Positions 1 to 11,588 of a DNA stretch of 64,000 nt are shown here, piece by piece (the first letter of the stretch is position 1; every line of letters begins with the position of its first letter). The DNA comes from Ectobius pallidus (taxonomy: Eukaryota; Arthropoda; Insecta; Blattodea; Ectobiidae). Made by a program: the position numbers and the translations under genes. The stretch lies in assembly GCA_964059195.1 (NCBI GenBank), contig CAXKWD010000008.1, forward strand, positions 42,461,502-42,525,501. The letters run 5' to 3'. The notes beneath the pieces were generated by a model. The model ran no database searches and was not told the DNA's origin. It was given only the letters and a program-made list of their open reading frames with translations.

Positions 1-1690
1 GGAAAGTCTCATTACTCTGGCTTTGATGGGGGCACATTTCTAGATTAGAACTCGTTTAGTTTCTGGATTCATCTTGAACAAACAAGCTTAACTTATGTCT
101 ATTATTCTTTCGCCTTTCAGAAATGTTGGTTATCCAGCGATGCAAAGATCAATAAAATCATCCGACCACTGAGGACCAATGAAATGTCTCCAACTGGAGA
201 CCTCTCTGGTAGCCTTTCTTCAGAAGAGAAAACCAATTCCTTTTCTTGGTAGAAGATCTGATCATGTTTATTTACAAAAAGTTACTAAGTACATGTAATG
301 TTGTCGTATAGACATGATATCAAAGAGATTATTATGTTTAACGAGCACATAGCCATATGACAATGCACTGAGTTTTCTATAATTTCCAAGGAATTTCTTT
401 AGACCATTTATCAAACACTTTTTTTAATTTTTGCTTTTGTTGTAGCCCCATTTACAACTCAGCATAAAACAATTTGGCATTTTATTTTCACTATAATACC
501 ACACTGAAAAACCAACTAAACTTACAGCAATAATAACTTATTCAAATACGTTAAGAAGCCATCAGAACTGAATACAAAGGAAAAGATTTTTATCATCAAG
601 AACAAAGACAGTGTCATGAACTTTGAAATTCCACCAGCAGACCATGTCACCAGACTCACAACTAGGAAGAGGGAGAGCAGCACCAAGAAGACTACATATG
701 TAGCCGAATGTTTTTTACCACCTTAGTTTTATAATTTTGAGGTTACACAATAATAGTTTAATTAGGTGGAAATAGGAAGTGAAAGTGGAAGTTAACTAGG
801 AAGTGTGACTGGAACCCACCCAGAATCCATAAAATCGTCACCCTTATAATTGATCGGGAGGAAGCAGGGAACCAAGAGAAATCTGCAGTTTAAAGAAATA
901 TAAGCATACTAGCTTAAAAGGTCCAGCGTCGCCCGGGTTTTTTATTTTGTAATTGGAAATTAACTTATGAAGGACTTTTGATTTTTAAATTCTAGGTCCT
1001 TATATAGGGATTTATAATTTGAAATAGGAAGAACGACTTATCACACTCAAACTATTCTCTCAGAAAATGATTGATATAGCTTTTTATGGCTCATAGAGAA
1101 TGTAGAATTTTGCATCCCATCGCTTGTACAGTACACAGCAAGCCTGGTAGGGGTTCAAATAAGAAGAAACAGAAGTTCCAGTAACATAAAATTGTACTGT
1201 CTTTGCGGAATATTTATTTCTCACTCTCATGTTACCATACAACCGTTTCAGGGATGAAATTAAACAGAAATGCAATATCACTTTCATACTTCTCTCCCCA
1301 AAACATATTACCATACCTCGTATAGTTTTCTCTATGTCTAGGGTAGAGAAAGTTATGTGACTACATTATTTTCATGGATTTCATCTTCAATATTTATTTA
1401 CAGGAATGAATTATATCAATAGCTACTCTAATTGTCAAAGTCCCGTTTCATTTATTTCCAAACCCATCTGAGACCAATACACTGTTGTCATGTGAACTGT
1501 GGTTTGGATTTGATAATTCTGTGTAAAAAGGGATTAAGTATTCTCTAAAACATTTGATTTTTGGCATTTGAAATCAAAATTTTTAAAAATCCTTTCTTAG
1601 TGAGCACTTACATTATGAAACAAAGGTACTATCAAATTTCCAAGTCTCTAGCTATTATAGTTTAGGCTCTATATTGATTCTCTGTCATTA
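1..1690. other. AT-rich non-coding stretch
   Basis: No coding region, tRNA, terminal repeat or splice-compatible exon was recognised here. I looked on the minus strand for the missing last exon of the ENT transporter gene and found no match to its final membrane segment. The stretch is probably intron or 3' flank of that gene. Confidence 0.5.
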
Positions 1691-1691
1691 G

Positions 1692-1720
1692 GTCAGTCAG
1701 TCAGTCAGTCAGTCAGTCAG
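1692..1720. repeat. (TCAG)n microsatellite
   Basis: About seven uninterrupted copies of the tetramer TCAG/GTCA. It is a short simple repeat with no associated element end that I can see. Confidence 0.9.
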
Positions 1721-1899
1721 AACAAAGCCTCTTATGTATATAGAGATTAAAAATCATAAAACAATATAACAATTTAGAAAAATATGTAACTTTTAAACCA
1801 ATTTAAACACCCAATAAGGGCTTATTCACCACAATGATGCCCCAGAATACTGGTAACCAATATAAATAGCATTTCAATATCAATTTAATAATTTACTAA

Positions 1900-3625
1900 A
1901 CCTGGTAAAACAACCCAGACAAAATTAGATAAGATGACAGCTGTAATCAAGGGAGTATAACTAAATTATTAAATATGTTGAAACACTGATCAAATAAATT
2001 TATTAATACTTATTTGATTTCATATACATGAATATTATTCATAATCAGAGATATAGTATGAGTAAATTACTGCCTATATAGAAGTAGAATGGCCAAGGAA
2101 GTTGTACTAATTAATTATTATTTGATTTGTGCAAATTGTGAAATATAACTTAGGCCTACTGAACACCAAGCAAATAAATTCATCATTATTTGTTTGACAT
2201 GTTAAGCAGGAATTTTATTTTAGGTCAGAATTACGATACAAGTTAAGCTGCCGCCAGTAAAGTAGAACAGCCGAGTCAAGTTGTAGGGCCTACTAATTAA
2301 TCATTATTTGATTTATCCAATTATTAATAATACTGAATACTGACGAAATATATGCAATCATTACTTATTTTGCCTCTTAAACAGGATGATTTATCAAAGT
2401 CAGAATTCAAATCTGAGCTAGTGTAAACCCAATATAAAATTAGAATGGCCTAGAAAAATATATAATTTGGTTTATACAAATTATTAAATATACTGAAACC
2501 CTAATCAAGTCAACTTATCAATACTCACCGTATTGGCCCAAATATAAGATGACCTTGCATATAAGACGACCCTAAATTTTTGAAGGGTAGTTACGAAAAA
2601 ATTAATAAAATAGCTTATTTAGTATATTTTGCTTAACATAAAACGGAATTTTGAAGTTCATGTCATAACTTCTTCTCCCGCCTTTATTTATACATTGAGG
2701 CAATGAAGATGCTTTCTTTTTCACATGGTCCGCCATGACTGGTGGTCGAACAAAGGTTTACGTGTAGAGACTAGAGATGCTAAGCAAGTAACAGTGCAGT
2801 ACAAGCGGAAGCACGAATTCGGGAAAAATAAAGTTCGGTAAAGTTCGATAAAGTTCAGTGAATTTCCGTGTGACTTTGACCTTGGGTAGGATGCATGTCG
2901 TTTGCCTGGGGATACCTGCTGCACAAGTGCACATCTGCATTCATGAATGGAGAGTTGTTGAAAGTGTTAGGTCTCACGTATAAGACAAGTATAGTTTTTA
3001 TATGCACATTTTGAGGGAAAAAAACATTGTCTTATATTCTGACCAATATGGTATTTGATTTCTTACCCTCTAAAACAGGAAATTTATTAAAAGTCAAAAT
3101 TGCAATAAGTTAAACTTGCCAACATAAAGTAGAATGGCCAATGAATATATTCAAATTAGTGAATGTATTGAAACACTGATCTTGTAAATTTATAGTGACT
3201 TCTTTGGCTTCTTACATAGGAATATTTCTCAAAGTCAGAATTCTAACCTGAGCTGATCTAATGTCAATAACAAATTAGAATGCCCAAGGAAAATATATTA
3301 TTTGTTTATCCTAATTATTTAATATACTGAAACACTGATCAAGTAAAGTTATATATTACTTATTTAACCTCTTAAACAGGAATTTTATATAAAGTCAGAA
3401 TTGTAATATAACTTAAACTGGCTGCTACCAATATAAAAGTAGAATGGCCAAGGAAAGTTGTACTAATTAATCATTGTTTGATTTATCCAAATTATTAATA
3501 ATACTGAACACTGACCAAATAAATGTATCATTACTTATTTGGCCTCTTGAACAGGACCATTCATGAAAGTCAGCATTCAAATCCCAGCTAATCTAATGCC
3601 AATATAAAATTAGAATGGCCAATGG
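1900..3625. repeat. Diverged tandem array, period about 145-180 bp
   Basis: A unit recurs with words such as AGAATGGCCAAGGAAA, CTGAACACTGACCAAAT, TTACTTATTTGGCCTCTTAA and ACAGGAATTTTAT. The word GAATGGCC or a close variant appears near 2087, 2265, 2443, 3131, 3277, 3441 and 3612. The spacing is about 145-180 bp once the TIR element at 2527-3052 is removed. Two more units lie at about 5905-6255. There is no coding capacity. It looks like an old, decayed satellite or the repeated body of an unidentified element. Confidence 0.75.
2527..3052. mobile_element. Short TIR DNA transposon (MITE) inside the tandem array
   Basis: The ends are inverted copies: the left reads ACCGTATTGGCCCAAATATA and the right, on the other strand, ACCATATTGGTCAGAATATA, continuing into AAGAYRA. 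The 0.5-kb body has no convincing ORF. It interrupts the array, and the flanking sequences AATACT and ATTTGATTTC join up as in an uninterrupted unit. The superfamily is unclear because the target duplication is not clean. The short ORFs inside are probably chance. Confidence 0.7.
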
Positions 3626-3635
3626 TAATGGTAAT

Positions 3636-5904
3636 GGTAATTAATTCTTGTATGAAATAAGTTACCTCCTTGGTGTTACAAGAAGTTTATCACCAAGTGA
3701 GATCGTTATATTGCAAGCTTGGTGGTTAAATATGTTTATATATGGTTTCTTTAGTTCTACAATGTAACAGTGTTCTAATCATTAATAATGACTTTACTAC
3801 TCCTTGCTCCTACTCATCTGTTTTCTCTTAATATTGCATGTGCACTTAAATTTTTGCTATAATTGGTTTTTATTCATGCGTACGCTAAATTTGGTAAATT
3901 AGAATGTTGTATTAAATAACCGAAGTTATTATTTTCTCCTCCTTCACATCTTTCTTTGTTTCCTTCATTTTTTAAAAATTATTTAAATAAGACTATTTAT
4001 TGAAATGAAAAATAATAATAGGAAAAAATAAATGCTTATGATATCTTGGTGAGCTCGATGATGGCTTTGCAGCCTTACGAATCAGGGACATTTAATTACT
4101 GTTAGCAGGGATCTCATCACCGGGCACACCTCATCGGTCCATGATTTATTTTCCTTAATTGAACACCATCCTGCCCTTACATTGCCCTGTGAAGCAATAG
4201 ATATGCCCTGATAATGTAACCCTCACGCTGAGCCGTGAATACGGCTCAATCGAAATAAAAAACATTTATAAATTAGCCAGCTGCAAATTAACACTGAAAT
4301 AATGTAAAATCAGTAAACGCGCCCAGTTAAAACAGCGTGGTTTAGCGTGTTCATGAAAGCGGTTCCCGACCGCGCTGCCATCTTTATGAACGCAAGGGAG
4401 GTGAGAGCGGTGGTTACGTGACGGCAGTTGGGATCATGTGCTTGTGAGGATAACATGTAAACTAAGTTCGAGTGATTCTGGTGGGCGTTTCTGCCGTGAA
4501 GACGATGACTGTTCTCCACGGCGTTTTTGGGTGAGACCGTTTCTTTTCTACTTTAAATTCATTTAACAAATTATTATTAATTCTGTGCTCACCCAATTTT
4601 TGGCAATCTAAATTTCATTTTGGTATTTATTAAACTTCATTAGTAAAGTCATTATGCCGGTTTCTACTTTTGGATCTTGAAATTACGCCATTCACCATGT
4701 AACTATTCATATTCAATTTTGTCATGTCTTGTCTGTCAGTATATTCATTTCCGTCCGTTTCTTTCGTTTTCTCATGTTCTCCTGCGTTCAGGCAATAATT
4801 AAAGTTACAGCAGTTACCACGTAATAATATGATAGAGAGTGAAATATGTGTTGTAAAATTTTAATAGAAGGGCTAAATTCATATAGAAAAAGGACTTAGG
4901 ATTCAATTGAGGGATTAGCATGATTCTATGGGTTCATATCTATTGGCATTACCAATTTTTCTGTTTTTTTCTAGTCATTTGGAAATTTCCCTATTAGATA
5001 CAGCGTGATTGAAATAGGCATTAATTATTATTTAATACAGGGTGATTAACATTAAGGAATAAAGTTTGAGATTGTTTCAGAATACTTATGTGCAGGCTTT
5101 ATGAACTCTAATTGGTGTATTGTAATTGAAGATTTTGTGTTGTTAAGACGATACAAACGAATTCTTAGACAGTGAAAGTAAAATTCTTCTATGGGACAAC
5201 AAAAGGGTTTTAGATGTTTAATGTTAAGAGAGTTATTAAGAATTTTACATTATTAAATTATTGGTATTTATTGCAGTTTGTACATAAGCTGAGAGTTGTC
5301 GTTTTTTACACATATAATATATCTGTTGCATTCTACATTCCAAAAGTTATATTTATGAATAAAGCTGTTCTAGAAAATTCCAATTCTTTTTATGTATCTT
5401 GCTAATTTCCTAGGTATTCCTAGTAATTGCAATTAATCATTTCTGTGTTTCATTAAGGGAATAATGGGCGCCCAGTCATAAAGTTTAAGCAGTAGCATCA
5501 CAGATTTGGCTAAAAATGGTCAAAACCCGATCTACTTCATAAATCATATGTTCTAAGCTTCTGACATATGTAATAGTGACCCATAGGGGGCACAACGCTC
5601 ACAAAAAAACAAGTTTTAGAAAGAAAACTTTTGATTCATAGATCTAGTAAATCACTCCACGACCCTTGCTCAAGCATTGATCTTATTTCTTCATTTTATC
5701 TGATAAGGTATCTGATACAGTCACCCAATTTCCCAAATTATGGTTGGGTAGCACTGTGTAATCTTCCTCTATGCAAATAAACTGAACTATCTTGAGGTGA
5801 TGATAATATATCATTATTACTGCGACATTTTTCTTGTTGTCTTGGGTCACAAGCCCTCCCATCAGTCATTTCTCCTCTTTTTGATGATATCCCTCTACTT
5901 TGGT
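3636..5904. other. Unassigned non-coding interval between two parts of the array
   Basis: It begins with a short (GGTAAT)n run at about 3612-3635, the kind of tail some LINEs leave, followed by 2.2 kb without recognisable coding sequence. Nothing here matches a family I know. Because array units resume at about 5905, the whole interval may be an insertion, but I could not define its ends. Confidence 0.35.
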
Positions 5905-6255
5905 CACATGCTGAATGGGGAATGAAAATATATAATTAGATTTATCCAAATGATTACATATACTGAAACTCTAATTATTTAAAGCCAGGACTGTAATATG
6001 ACTTAAACTGGCTGCTACCAATATAATAATACTGAACACTGACCAAATAAATGTATCATTACTTATTTGCCCTCTTGAACAGAACCATTTATCAAATTCA
6101 GCATTCAAATCTCAGCTAACCTAATGTCAATACAAAATTCGAATGGCCAATGAAAATATATAATTTGGTTTATCCAAATTATTCAATATACTGGAACCCT
6201 AATCAAGTAAAAGTATCATTACTTATTTGATTTCTTACTGTCTTAAACAGCTCCT
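5905..6255. repeat. Two further units of the diverged tandem array
   Basis: The unit words seen at 1900-3625 recur in the same order, including GCTGCTACCAATATAA, CTGAACACTGACCAAAT and GAATGGCCAATG. They show that the array once extended across, or was split by, the 3636-5904 interval. Confidence 0.7.
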
Positions 6256-6739
6256 AAAAGGGTATACTAATCATTCCTTGCCTTATATACCAAAGTTATA
6301 TTTTAACATATATTACACTTGGCCAAGAAAACTATCTTTGGTTATTGCATTTTATAGAGCCTCGAAACAATAAAAACATAAGCTTAATCTAAACCTATAA
6401 TTTACATTATTAGTGGAAAGATCGCCTGAATAACTACACGAAATTGGAACACTCCGAATAGAGAAAGAGAAATAAATTATATAGGTACAAATGTATACAA
6501 ACTAGAACAGCATGACAGTTGAATTCATCCCAAAATACTGTACTTTACAAGACATCATAACACGTGATCAAAGTCCAGTTACATAACACAACTGTACCAT
6601 AATCAAATAGTAGCATAATGCATTCCAGTTTAAATATAATTTGCATGAATATTATTCTTAGTTGCTATGACAAAAACGATATAACGAATAATTTGTAGCT
6701 ACACTTGATAATGAATGATTCCTATATGGAAGAGTTCCA

Positions 6740-8056
6740 TAAGTGATATGAAATCAATTTTGAAGAACAGGCTAACAAACTTTTTGATACATAAGAAAGA
6801 AAACATGGCAAATTTTGAAACCAAAGCTTACATAGTACGGTGGATGCTGTCAAGTCCTTTGTTAAATTATGTATTGAAAATCTTCAAAGCATAAAAATTG
6901 TATTAAATAGGTTTTATGACTTAACTAAGGCGTTTAACACCGTATCTCATGATACGCTGTTACAAAAGTTGGCATTTTATGGGTTAAATGACAGTGTCAT
7001 ACAGTTTTTTCAATCTTACCTTGTTAATAGATATCAAGCTGTTTTTCATAATGGTAGTATATCTCATTACGAATTAGTCAAATATGGTGTTCCCCAGGGA
7101 TCTGTCCTTGGCCCATTATTCTTTATTATATACATGAACGATCTTCCTGTTGTTATTAACAAGGAAAGTTTCATACCTATATGTATGCTGATGATTTAGT
7201 TTTAACAGCTTTTCACAGCAATGAACTTCTATTAAATACACATTTAAATGAAATTAACAACATAATTGTTAGCTGGTGCAATGCAAATAATCTTAATCTA
7301 AATCATCATAAAACTGTTGATCTAAAAATGAGTATTAAACAGGAAAATTTGGACAACGCTGTTAAAGTATTAGGTATTTATATGGAATCTGGACTTGGTT
7401 GGCAAACACATGTGAACCACGTAGCTAGCAAACTTAGCAAATCAATATTTATGATCAGATTATTAAAGAATTACCTGAATTTAGAATCTCTACTGAAGGT
7501 GTACTATGCATATGTTTACAGCCATCTTTCATATGGTCTTATCTTATGGGGTAACCACTCTTCTGCAGAAAGATTATTAATTTTACAAAAAAGATGCATT
7601 AGATTAATATGTGGAGCTTCAGCAAAAATTCACTGTAAACCACTCTTTGTCAGATTAGGTGTTCTTACTTTGCCATCATTGTACGTTCTCGAATGCCTTC
7701 TGTATGCTAAGATGAATCTATCTACTTTTACCACATGTTCCGCTGTTCATAATTATAATACCAGGACCAGATCTAATATATACGGATAAATGCAATTTTA
7801 CATTGAAACAAAAGAATTTTGATTATATTTCTAAGAAATTGTTTTAATATTATTCCTTTGCATTTTAGGAACCTGCCTATTGGACAGTTTAAGAAGGCAG
7901 TTCGTACTACATTATTGGCTAACCCTCTGTATAGTGTACGAGAGTCTTATATTGTAAATTGGTTTTAAGTTATATTGTTACCGTATTGTATATTATTGTA
8001 ATTGACTTTCCTTTGACCACTTGGTCTATTGGAATAAAATATCTATCTATCTATCT
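6740..8056 (+). mobile_element. 5'-truncated non-LTR retrotransposon (CR1/Jockey type)
   Basis: This holds the reverse transcriptase part of a LINE, from just before the fingers motif to the 3' end. The end is marked by the short repeat (ATCT)4 at about 8039-8056, directly after GGAATAAAAT. The coding sequence is broken, so the copy is dead. The upstream endonuclease region is missing, as expected for an aborted reverse transcription. It lies downstream of ENT exon 8707-8906, in antisense to that gene. Confidence 0.85.
6782..7968 (+). pseudogene. LINE reverse transcriptase, frameshifted
   Basis: An HGKF...HSTVDAV stretch near 6800 matches the RT fingers motif of CR1/Jockey LINEs but contains a stop. 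The open part from 6840 carries DLTKAFNTVSHDTL and GVPQGSVLGPLFFIIYMNDL. A one-base shift near 7185 then moves the catalytic YADDLVL into another frame, which stays open to 7789. The thumb region (KVLGIYME, SHLSYGLILWG, LQKRCIRLI) follows. The last about 32 residues, ending VNWF, lie in a further frame and stop at 7966-7968. At least three lesions make it non-functional. Confidence 0.85.
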
Positions 8057-8706
8057 TACAATGGAGATTAAGATAAATAGCCAAAAGAATTCAGTGGAAA
8101 GAAATCTGTTATGACTGATCACTCACATTAATGCATCCCGGAAAGTAGATGGAGACTCCATCGCCAAATCACCACACCTTCACTAAGATAACCATACACA
8201 GACTGGCTCGCGAGATCCACGAGCAAAATCACCACAGAAGACATGCACAAAAGTGAAACAAAGCGAGTAAAGGGGGTGGGGGAAGAAAATAAAACAGAAG
8301 CAGATGGCAAAATGCAACCAAACATAGTATGTACTACCAGCCACGATTGTCAAAACCACAATTGATCACCAGTCGAGAATTGGAGGAATTCTCCTTGAAA
8401 CTGGTTCTATTATTTCCACTATTTCTCAAGTGATTCAGTATGCTCTACTGTATATAATACTTTGTTTTATTTTATCACATGAGTATAGTTTATTTACTTT
8501 TTGAAGGTGTACAAAAAGGTTTCAATCAATCTGAAAGCATAAGATCAAAATTTCATCCAGTTTGACATAGTCAGGAGATTTTCTTTAATGAAGAAGATGA
8601 AAATGGTATTTTGTTTATGTTACTGAGTCCATCTGCGTTCTTGTCCCTAGGCTTGCTGAGCATAAAACACTTACTCATTTGAAATAATTGCAGAGCTGTA
8701 ACTTAC
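8057..8706. other. Intron sequence 3' of the ENT exon
   Basis: AT-rich DNA with no coding match. It begins the intron that follows exon 8707-8906 on the minus strand; the donor GTAAGT occupies 8706-8701. A 65-codon minus-strand ORF inside it resembles nothing I know. Confidence 0.5.
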
Positions 8707-8906
8707 TTGGGTACACAGATGAGGGTGATGTTCGCTAAATAGCCATTAGATACTCCGAAAAGTATAATAATGATTATGTAGTAGACATCATTATCGATAA
8801 GGACAGGCAGATGATTGCGTGGCTGTGCATTACACAATAGTAACAGTGGTATAAATGCTATTCTCAGTATACTCAGTACAACCACTATCCATCCTTTTGA
8901 CTTTGG
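8707..8906 (-). CDS. Equilibrative nucleoside transporter, exon for about TM9-TM10
   Basis: A 200-bp exon. On the minus strand it follows a TTTATTTCAG acceptor and ends AA before the donor GTAAGT, so it starts in phase 0 and leaves a split lysine codon. It encodes about 66 residues with family hallmarks: FIPLLLLCNAQPR, LPVLIDNDVYYIIII and SNGYLANI. In ENT/SLC29 proteins these belong to the C-terminal membrane helices, which carry nucleosides across the plasma or internal membrane by facilitated diffusion. The preceding exon (15087-15172) joins in phase. The following exon was not found. I cannot tell which ENT paralogue this is. Confidence 0.93.
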
Positions 8907-9757
8907 CTGAAATAAAAAGAAAAGAGAATTAATTGTATACTGATAACATTATTTTGCTATTCATGCTGCAGTGGAACTTCGAATTTACATTTTCTTGCGT
9001 TTTATGCTATGAATTAAAATTCCCAACTTAATTGCAAACAAAAATGTTTGCAATTTTAAGCTTTGTGATGGCTGATTGTTCTCAAGGAAACAGAAACCCC
9101 TTCACCTGGTTGGAATCAAGAGAAACTATCATACACAGCACTGAACTTATTGTGTCCAACCTTTGTTCACTTCCAATATTGCATTCTTTTGGTGATGGCA
9201 TTGTTTGAGTGTGAAGTTATTTAGTCCAATCAACGAGTGGGTTATAGAGGACATGGAGAGGGGGAGAATTTTTTCCTTCAGGAATGTGTTGGGGGTAGTT
9301 AGAAGGTAAACATACTAAAAGTCCCCGCCCCTACCCCTTACGCTTCATGGGGGGAGGGGGATGGAAAGGGCCCATTTTTTTGTTTTTTGCTTATAACTTG
9401 AAAACGGTCCGTCGTAGTGAAAAACTTTTTATGTACCAAATTAAAGGTGACATAATTCTCTACAAGTTGGTTCATATACACTTCTGTCGTATCTATAACT
9501 GTTTTCGAGATATAGGCTGTTGGATATCACTAATTTAAAAAAAACTAGTTTTTACCTCACGTCTTTCTAACTTCTCAGCCTTTCGTTTTACAGCAAAGTC
9601 GCCAGGAAAATGGTTGTAGAAAATTAAATTTCCTTTAAATATAAGTATAGGTATTTAATTTATCTTCAACAAAACAAAAGTTACAATAATTTGAAATTGT
9701 CGGGTAAATTTAGTGATTTCTCAAGAAAATTGTACATTTATTTCCTAATTCAAGAGC

Positions 9758-9758
<1 letters not shown>
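8907..9758. other. Intron sequence with a G-rich spot
   Basis: Mostly AT-rich. At 9240-9365 there is a G-rich patch (GGGGGAGGGGGATGG and neighbours), followed by ordinary sequence. No coding match. A 63-codon plus-strand ORF starting in the G-rich patch looks accidental. Confidence 0.45.

Positions 9759-9818
<60 letters not shown>
9759..9818. repeat. (AAT)n microsatellite, 3' tail of a LINE
   Basis: About 20 trinucleotide copies. On the minus strand it is the (ATT)n tail directly after the LINE 3' end (AATGGTGAATAAATATT), so it is best read as that element's tail. Confidence 0.85.
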
Positions 9819-10712
9819 TTTATTCACCATTAGGGGTAACAAGAATCCAAAGGATTCGTCATACTTAAGAACTAAAAAAAGTATTAAACAAAACATACCT
9901 ATACATACAGTACACACTCATACAAAATGCAGACATTAGAACAAAATAATACAGAGTACAAAAAGACACGGACATTTAGAATTTTACTTGTGATTCAATT
10001 TTGACTTATAGAAATGGAGAGGAAAAGAGAAAGAGGAGAGATCAGGAGAAATCACGTAGCTCCAATTACTCCATAAATTATTATCCAGTAAAAATAAATT
10101 TATAGAGTCAGTAAATTGGCAGAGATGAAATCTTGAGTACTATAGAAAACATGCTCCATAAGAAGATTTCTCACTTTGGTTTTGAAAAGTTTTGGACTGG
10201 TGTGCTTAAAAGAGTGGGGAAGTTTATTGTACAGAATTAGACCCGTGTGATTGATGAATTTTAAACTTCTGGAGGTTTGGTGGGATGTGAGGTGAAAATC
10301 ATTAATTCCTCGCGTGTCGTGGTTATGGTGATGGGAGTTCTTTGGAAATTTCGGTTTGTTTGAATGTATGAAGCAGACAGTCTCTAGAATGAAGATGCAA
10401 GGGACAGGAAGAATATTTAATTTTTTGAAAAGAGGCTTGGTATGCGTGCGGTTGGAAACATGCATCATAATTTTGATAATCCTCTTCTGGAGTTTGAATA
10501 TCCGAGTTAGATTGGGAGAGGTTCCCCAGAAAGGGATGCCGTAGGAAATTACAGAGTTGATATTGCCGAAATAAAGAGTACGGAGCAGTTCAATATTTTT
10601 TTCAGCGAGGTGGGAGATATGTGTATTCCAGGATGACTTGGAGTCAACCCAAATACCCAGGAATTTAGAGGAAACAACTTCTTTTAAGCAAACATTATTA
10701 AACAAAATCATG
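9819..10712 (-). mobile_element. 5'-truncated CR1/Jockey-type LINE, 3' end
   Basis: The minus strand holds the end of a LINE: RT thumb and C-terminal coding sequence, a 3' UTR and an (ATT)n tail. The coding part (10100-10712) includes VVSSKFLGIWVDSKSSWNTH, SYGIPFWG, LQKRIIKIM, LFKKLNILPVPCIFILETVC and an ending LLMEHVFYS. Its relative in the LINE at 59.8-64 kb has the same blocks (ILPVPSLYILETTCFVHK, NLMEHTYFS). This copy lacks about 18 residues between the WN..I block and LRTLYFG. At 10712 it abuts a Penelope fragment that replaces the upstream RT. Confidence 0.85.
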
Positions 10713-11200
10713 CAACGTTTCAACTATTCCAGCTAGTCTTCATCAGCTGCCTTGCTGTCATTAACTGGGCCGGAAGAAGAACAGTCCTTGACTTGCTCTC
10801 TCGATATGTCATAATCGATACTAAATATCGTGTTTCGATGAAATTCCTTCTTCCATGTTTCAGGTATGTTATATTCTACTTCCTCCAAGCATTTGTTATG
10901 AGGAGGAGGGATTTTTACCTTCTGATGTGTCCTTTTCATCCTTCGAATTAACTCTAGCCAATCTTCCCCTAAATCTCCATCATATCTATTCAGAAACACA
11001 CCCTTTCTGCCCATGATGTTCCATGCTTCACACACCTTTCTTTTCGTCTTATTCCTTTCCACTCTTACTACCTTTAACCTCTACCGCACACTATGTCTTT
11101 ATCATGATCTCGGAGTCTAGTTCTGATACGTCTGCCTGTCTCGCCAATATGATAGAAAAATGGACAGTATTTGGAAAAGCAGGGAACAATGAAATGTTGA
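10713..11200 (-). pseudogene. Penelope-like element, GIY-YIG C-terminal fragment
   Basis: The minus strand encodes the endonuclease end of a Penelope-like retroelement. A decayed YHIGETGRRIRTRLRDHDK near 11090-11150 is followed, after a frame change, by RKVCEAWNIMGRKGVFLNRY and DGDLGEDWLELIRR, ending at 10733. The same order occurs in the larger copy at 16445-17935. The last codons overlap a hammerhead-like core: CTGATGA at 10746-10740, a 5-bp stem, and GAAAC at 10721-10717. The fragment is 5'-truncated and faces another PLE fragment head to head. Confidence 0.8.
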
Positions 11201-11588
11201 GAAAGAAAGGATAAGAAAGAAGAAATTAAGGGTAAACAGTAAGGTGCAGTACGTGGGGGATGCCTTATATCCCTTCTATCAGTTTAAAATTGGAGAAAAT
11301 GTACCGAAAGTATGGGTTTGCCCCAGCTTTCCATACAGATAGAACTATTGAAAAAATATTTTCTCAGTACACACGTATAGGAAAAGAGGAAGACAAAATG
11401 GAAGCTCCAGGGGTTTATTCAATTTCCTGTGATAATTGTGAAGGAGTTTATATTGGCAAGACAAGTAGACGTATCAGAACTAGACTCTGAGAACATGATA
11501 AAAACATAGTATGCGGTAGAGGTGCTGAGTCAACATATGATTGATAACCAACACCATATTGGCGATATAAAGGTAGTAAGATTGTGTA
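11200..11588 (+). pseudogene. Penelope-like element, GIY-YIG fragment, opposite orientation
   Basis: The plus strand encodes QYVGMPYIPSISLKLEKMYR, then KYGFAPAFHTDRTIEKIFSQ and GVYSISCDNCEGVYIGKTSR, which are the linker and GIY-YIG nuclease core of a PLE. A TGA stop interrupts before EHDKNIVCGRG. The reading then shifts to SQHMIDNQHHIGDIKVV. The shared RRIRTRL..HDK.IVCGRG words show it is closely related to the minus-strand fragment beside it, but it is a different copy. Confidence 0.82.

Noticed and set aside
2721..2940. Two overlapping short minus-strand ORFs
   Set aside because: They lie inside a TIR element with no known coding function, overlap in two frames and match no domain.
9240..9365. 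G-rich patch as a possible regulatory G-quadruplex
   Set aside because: G runs occur but with irregular loops; nothing links it to a promoter, so I did not list it as regulatory.
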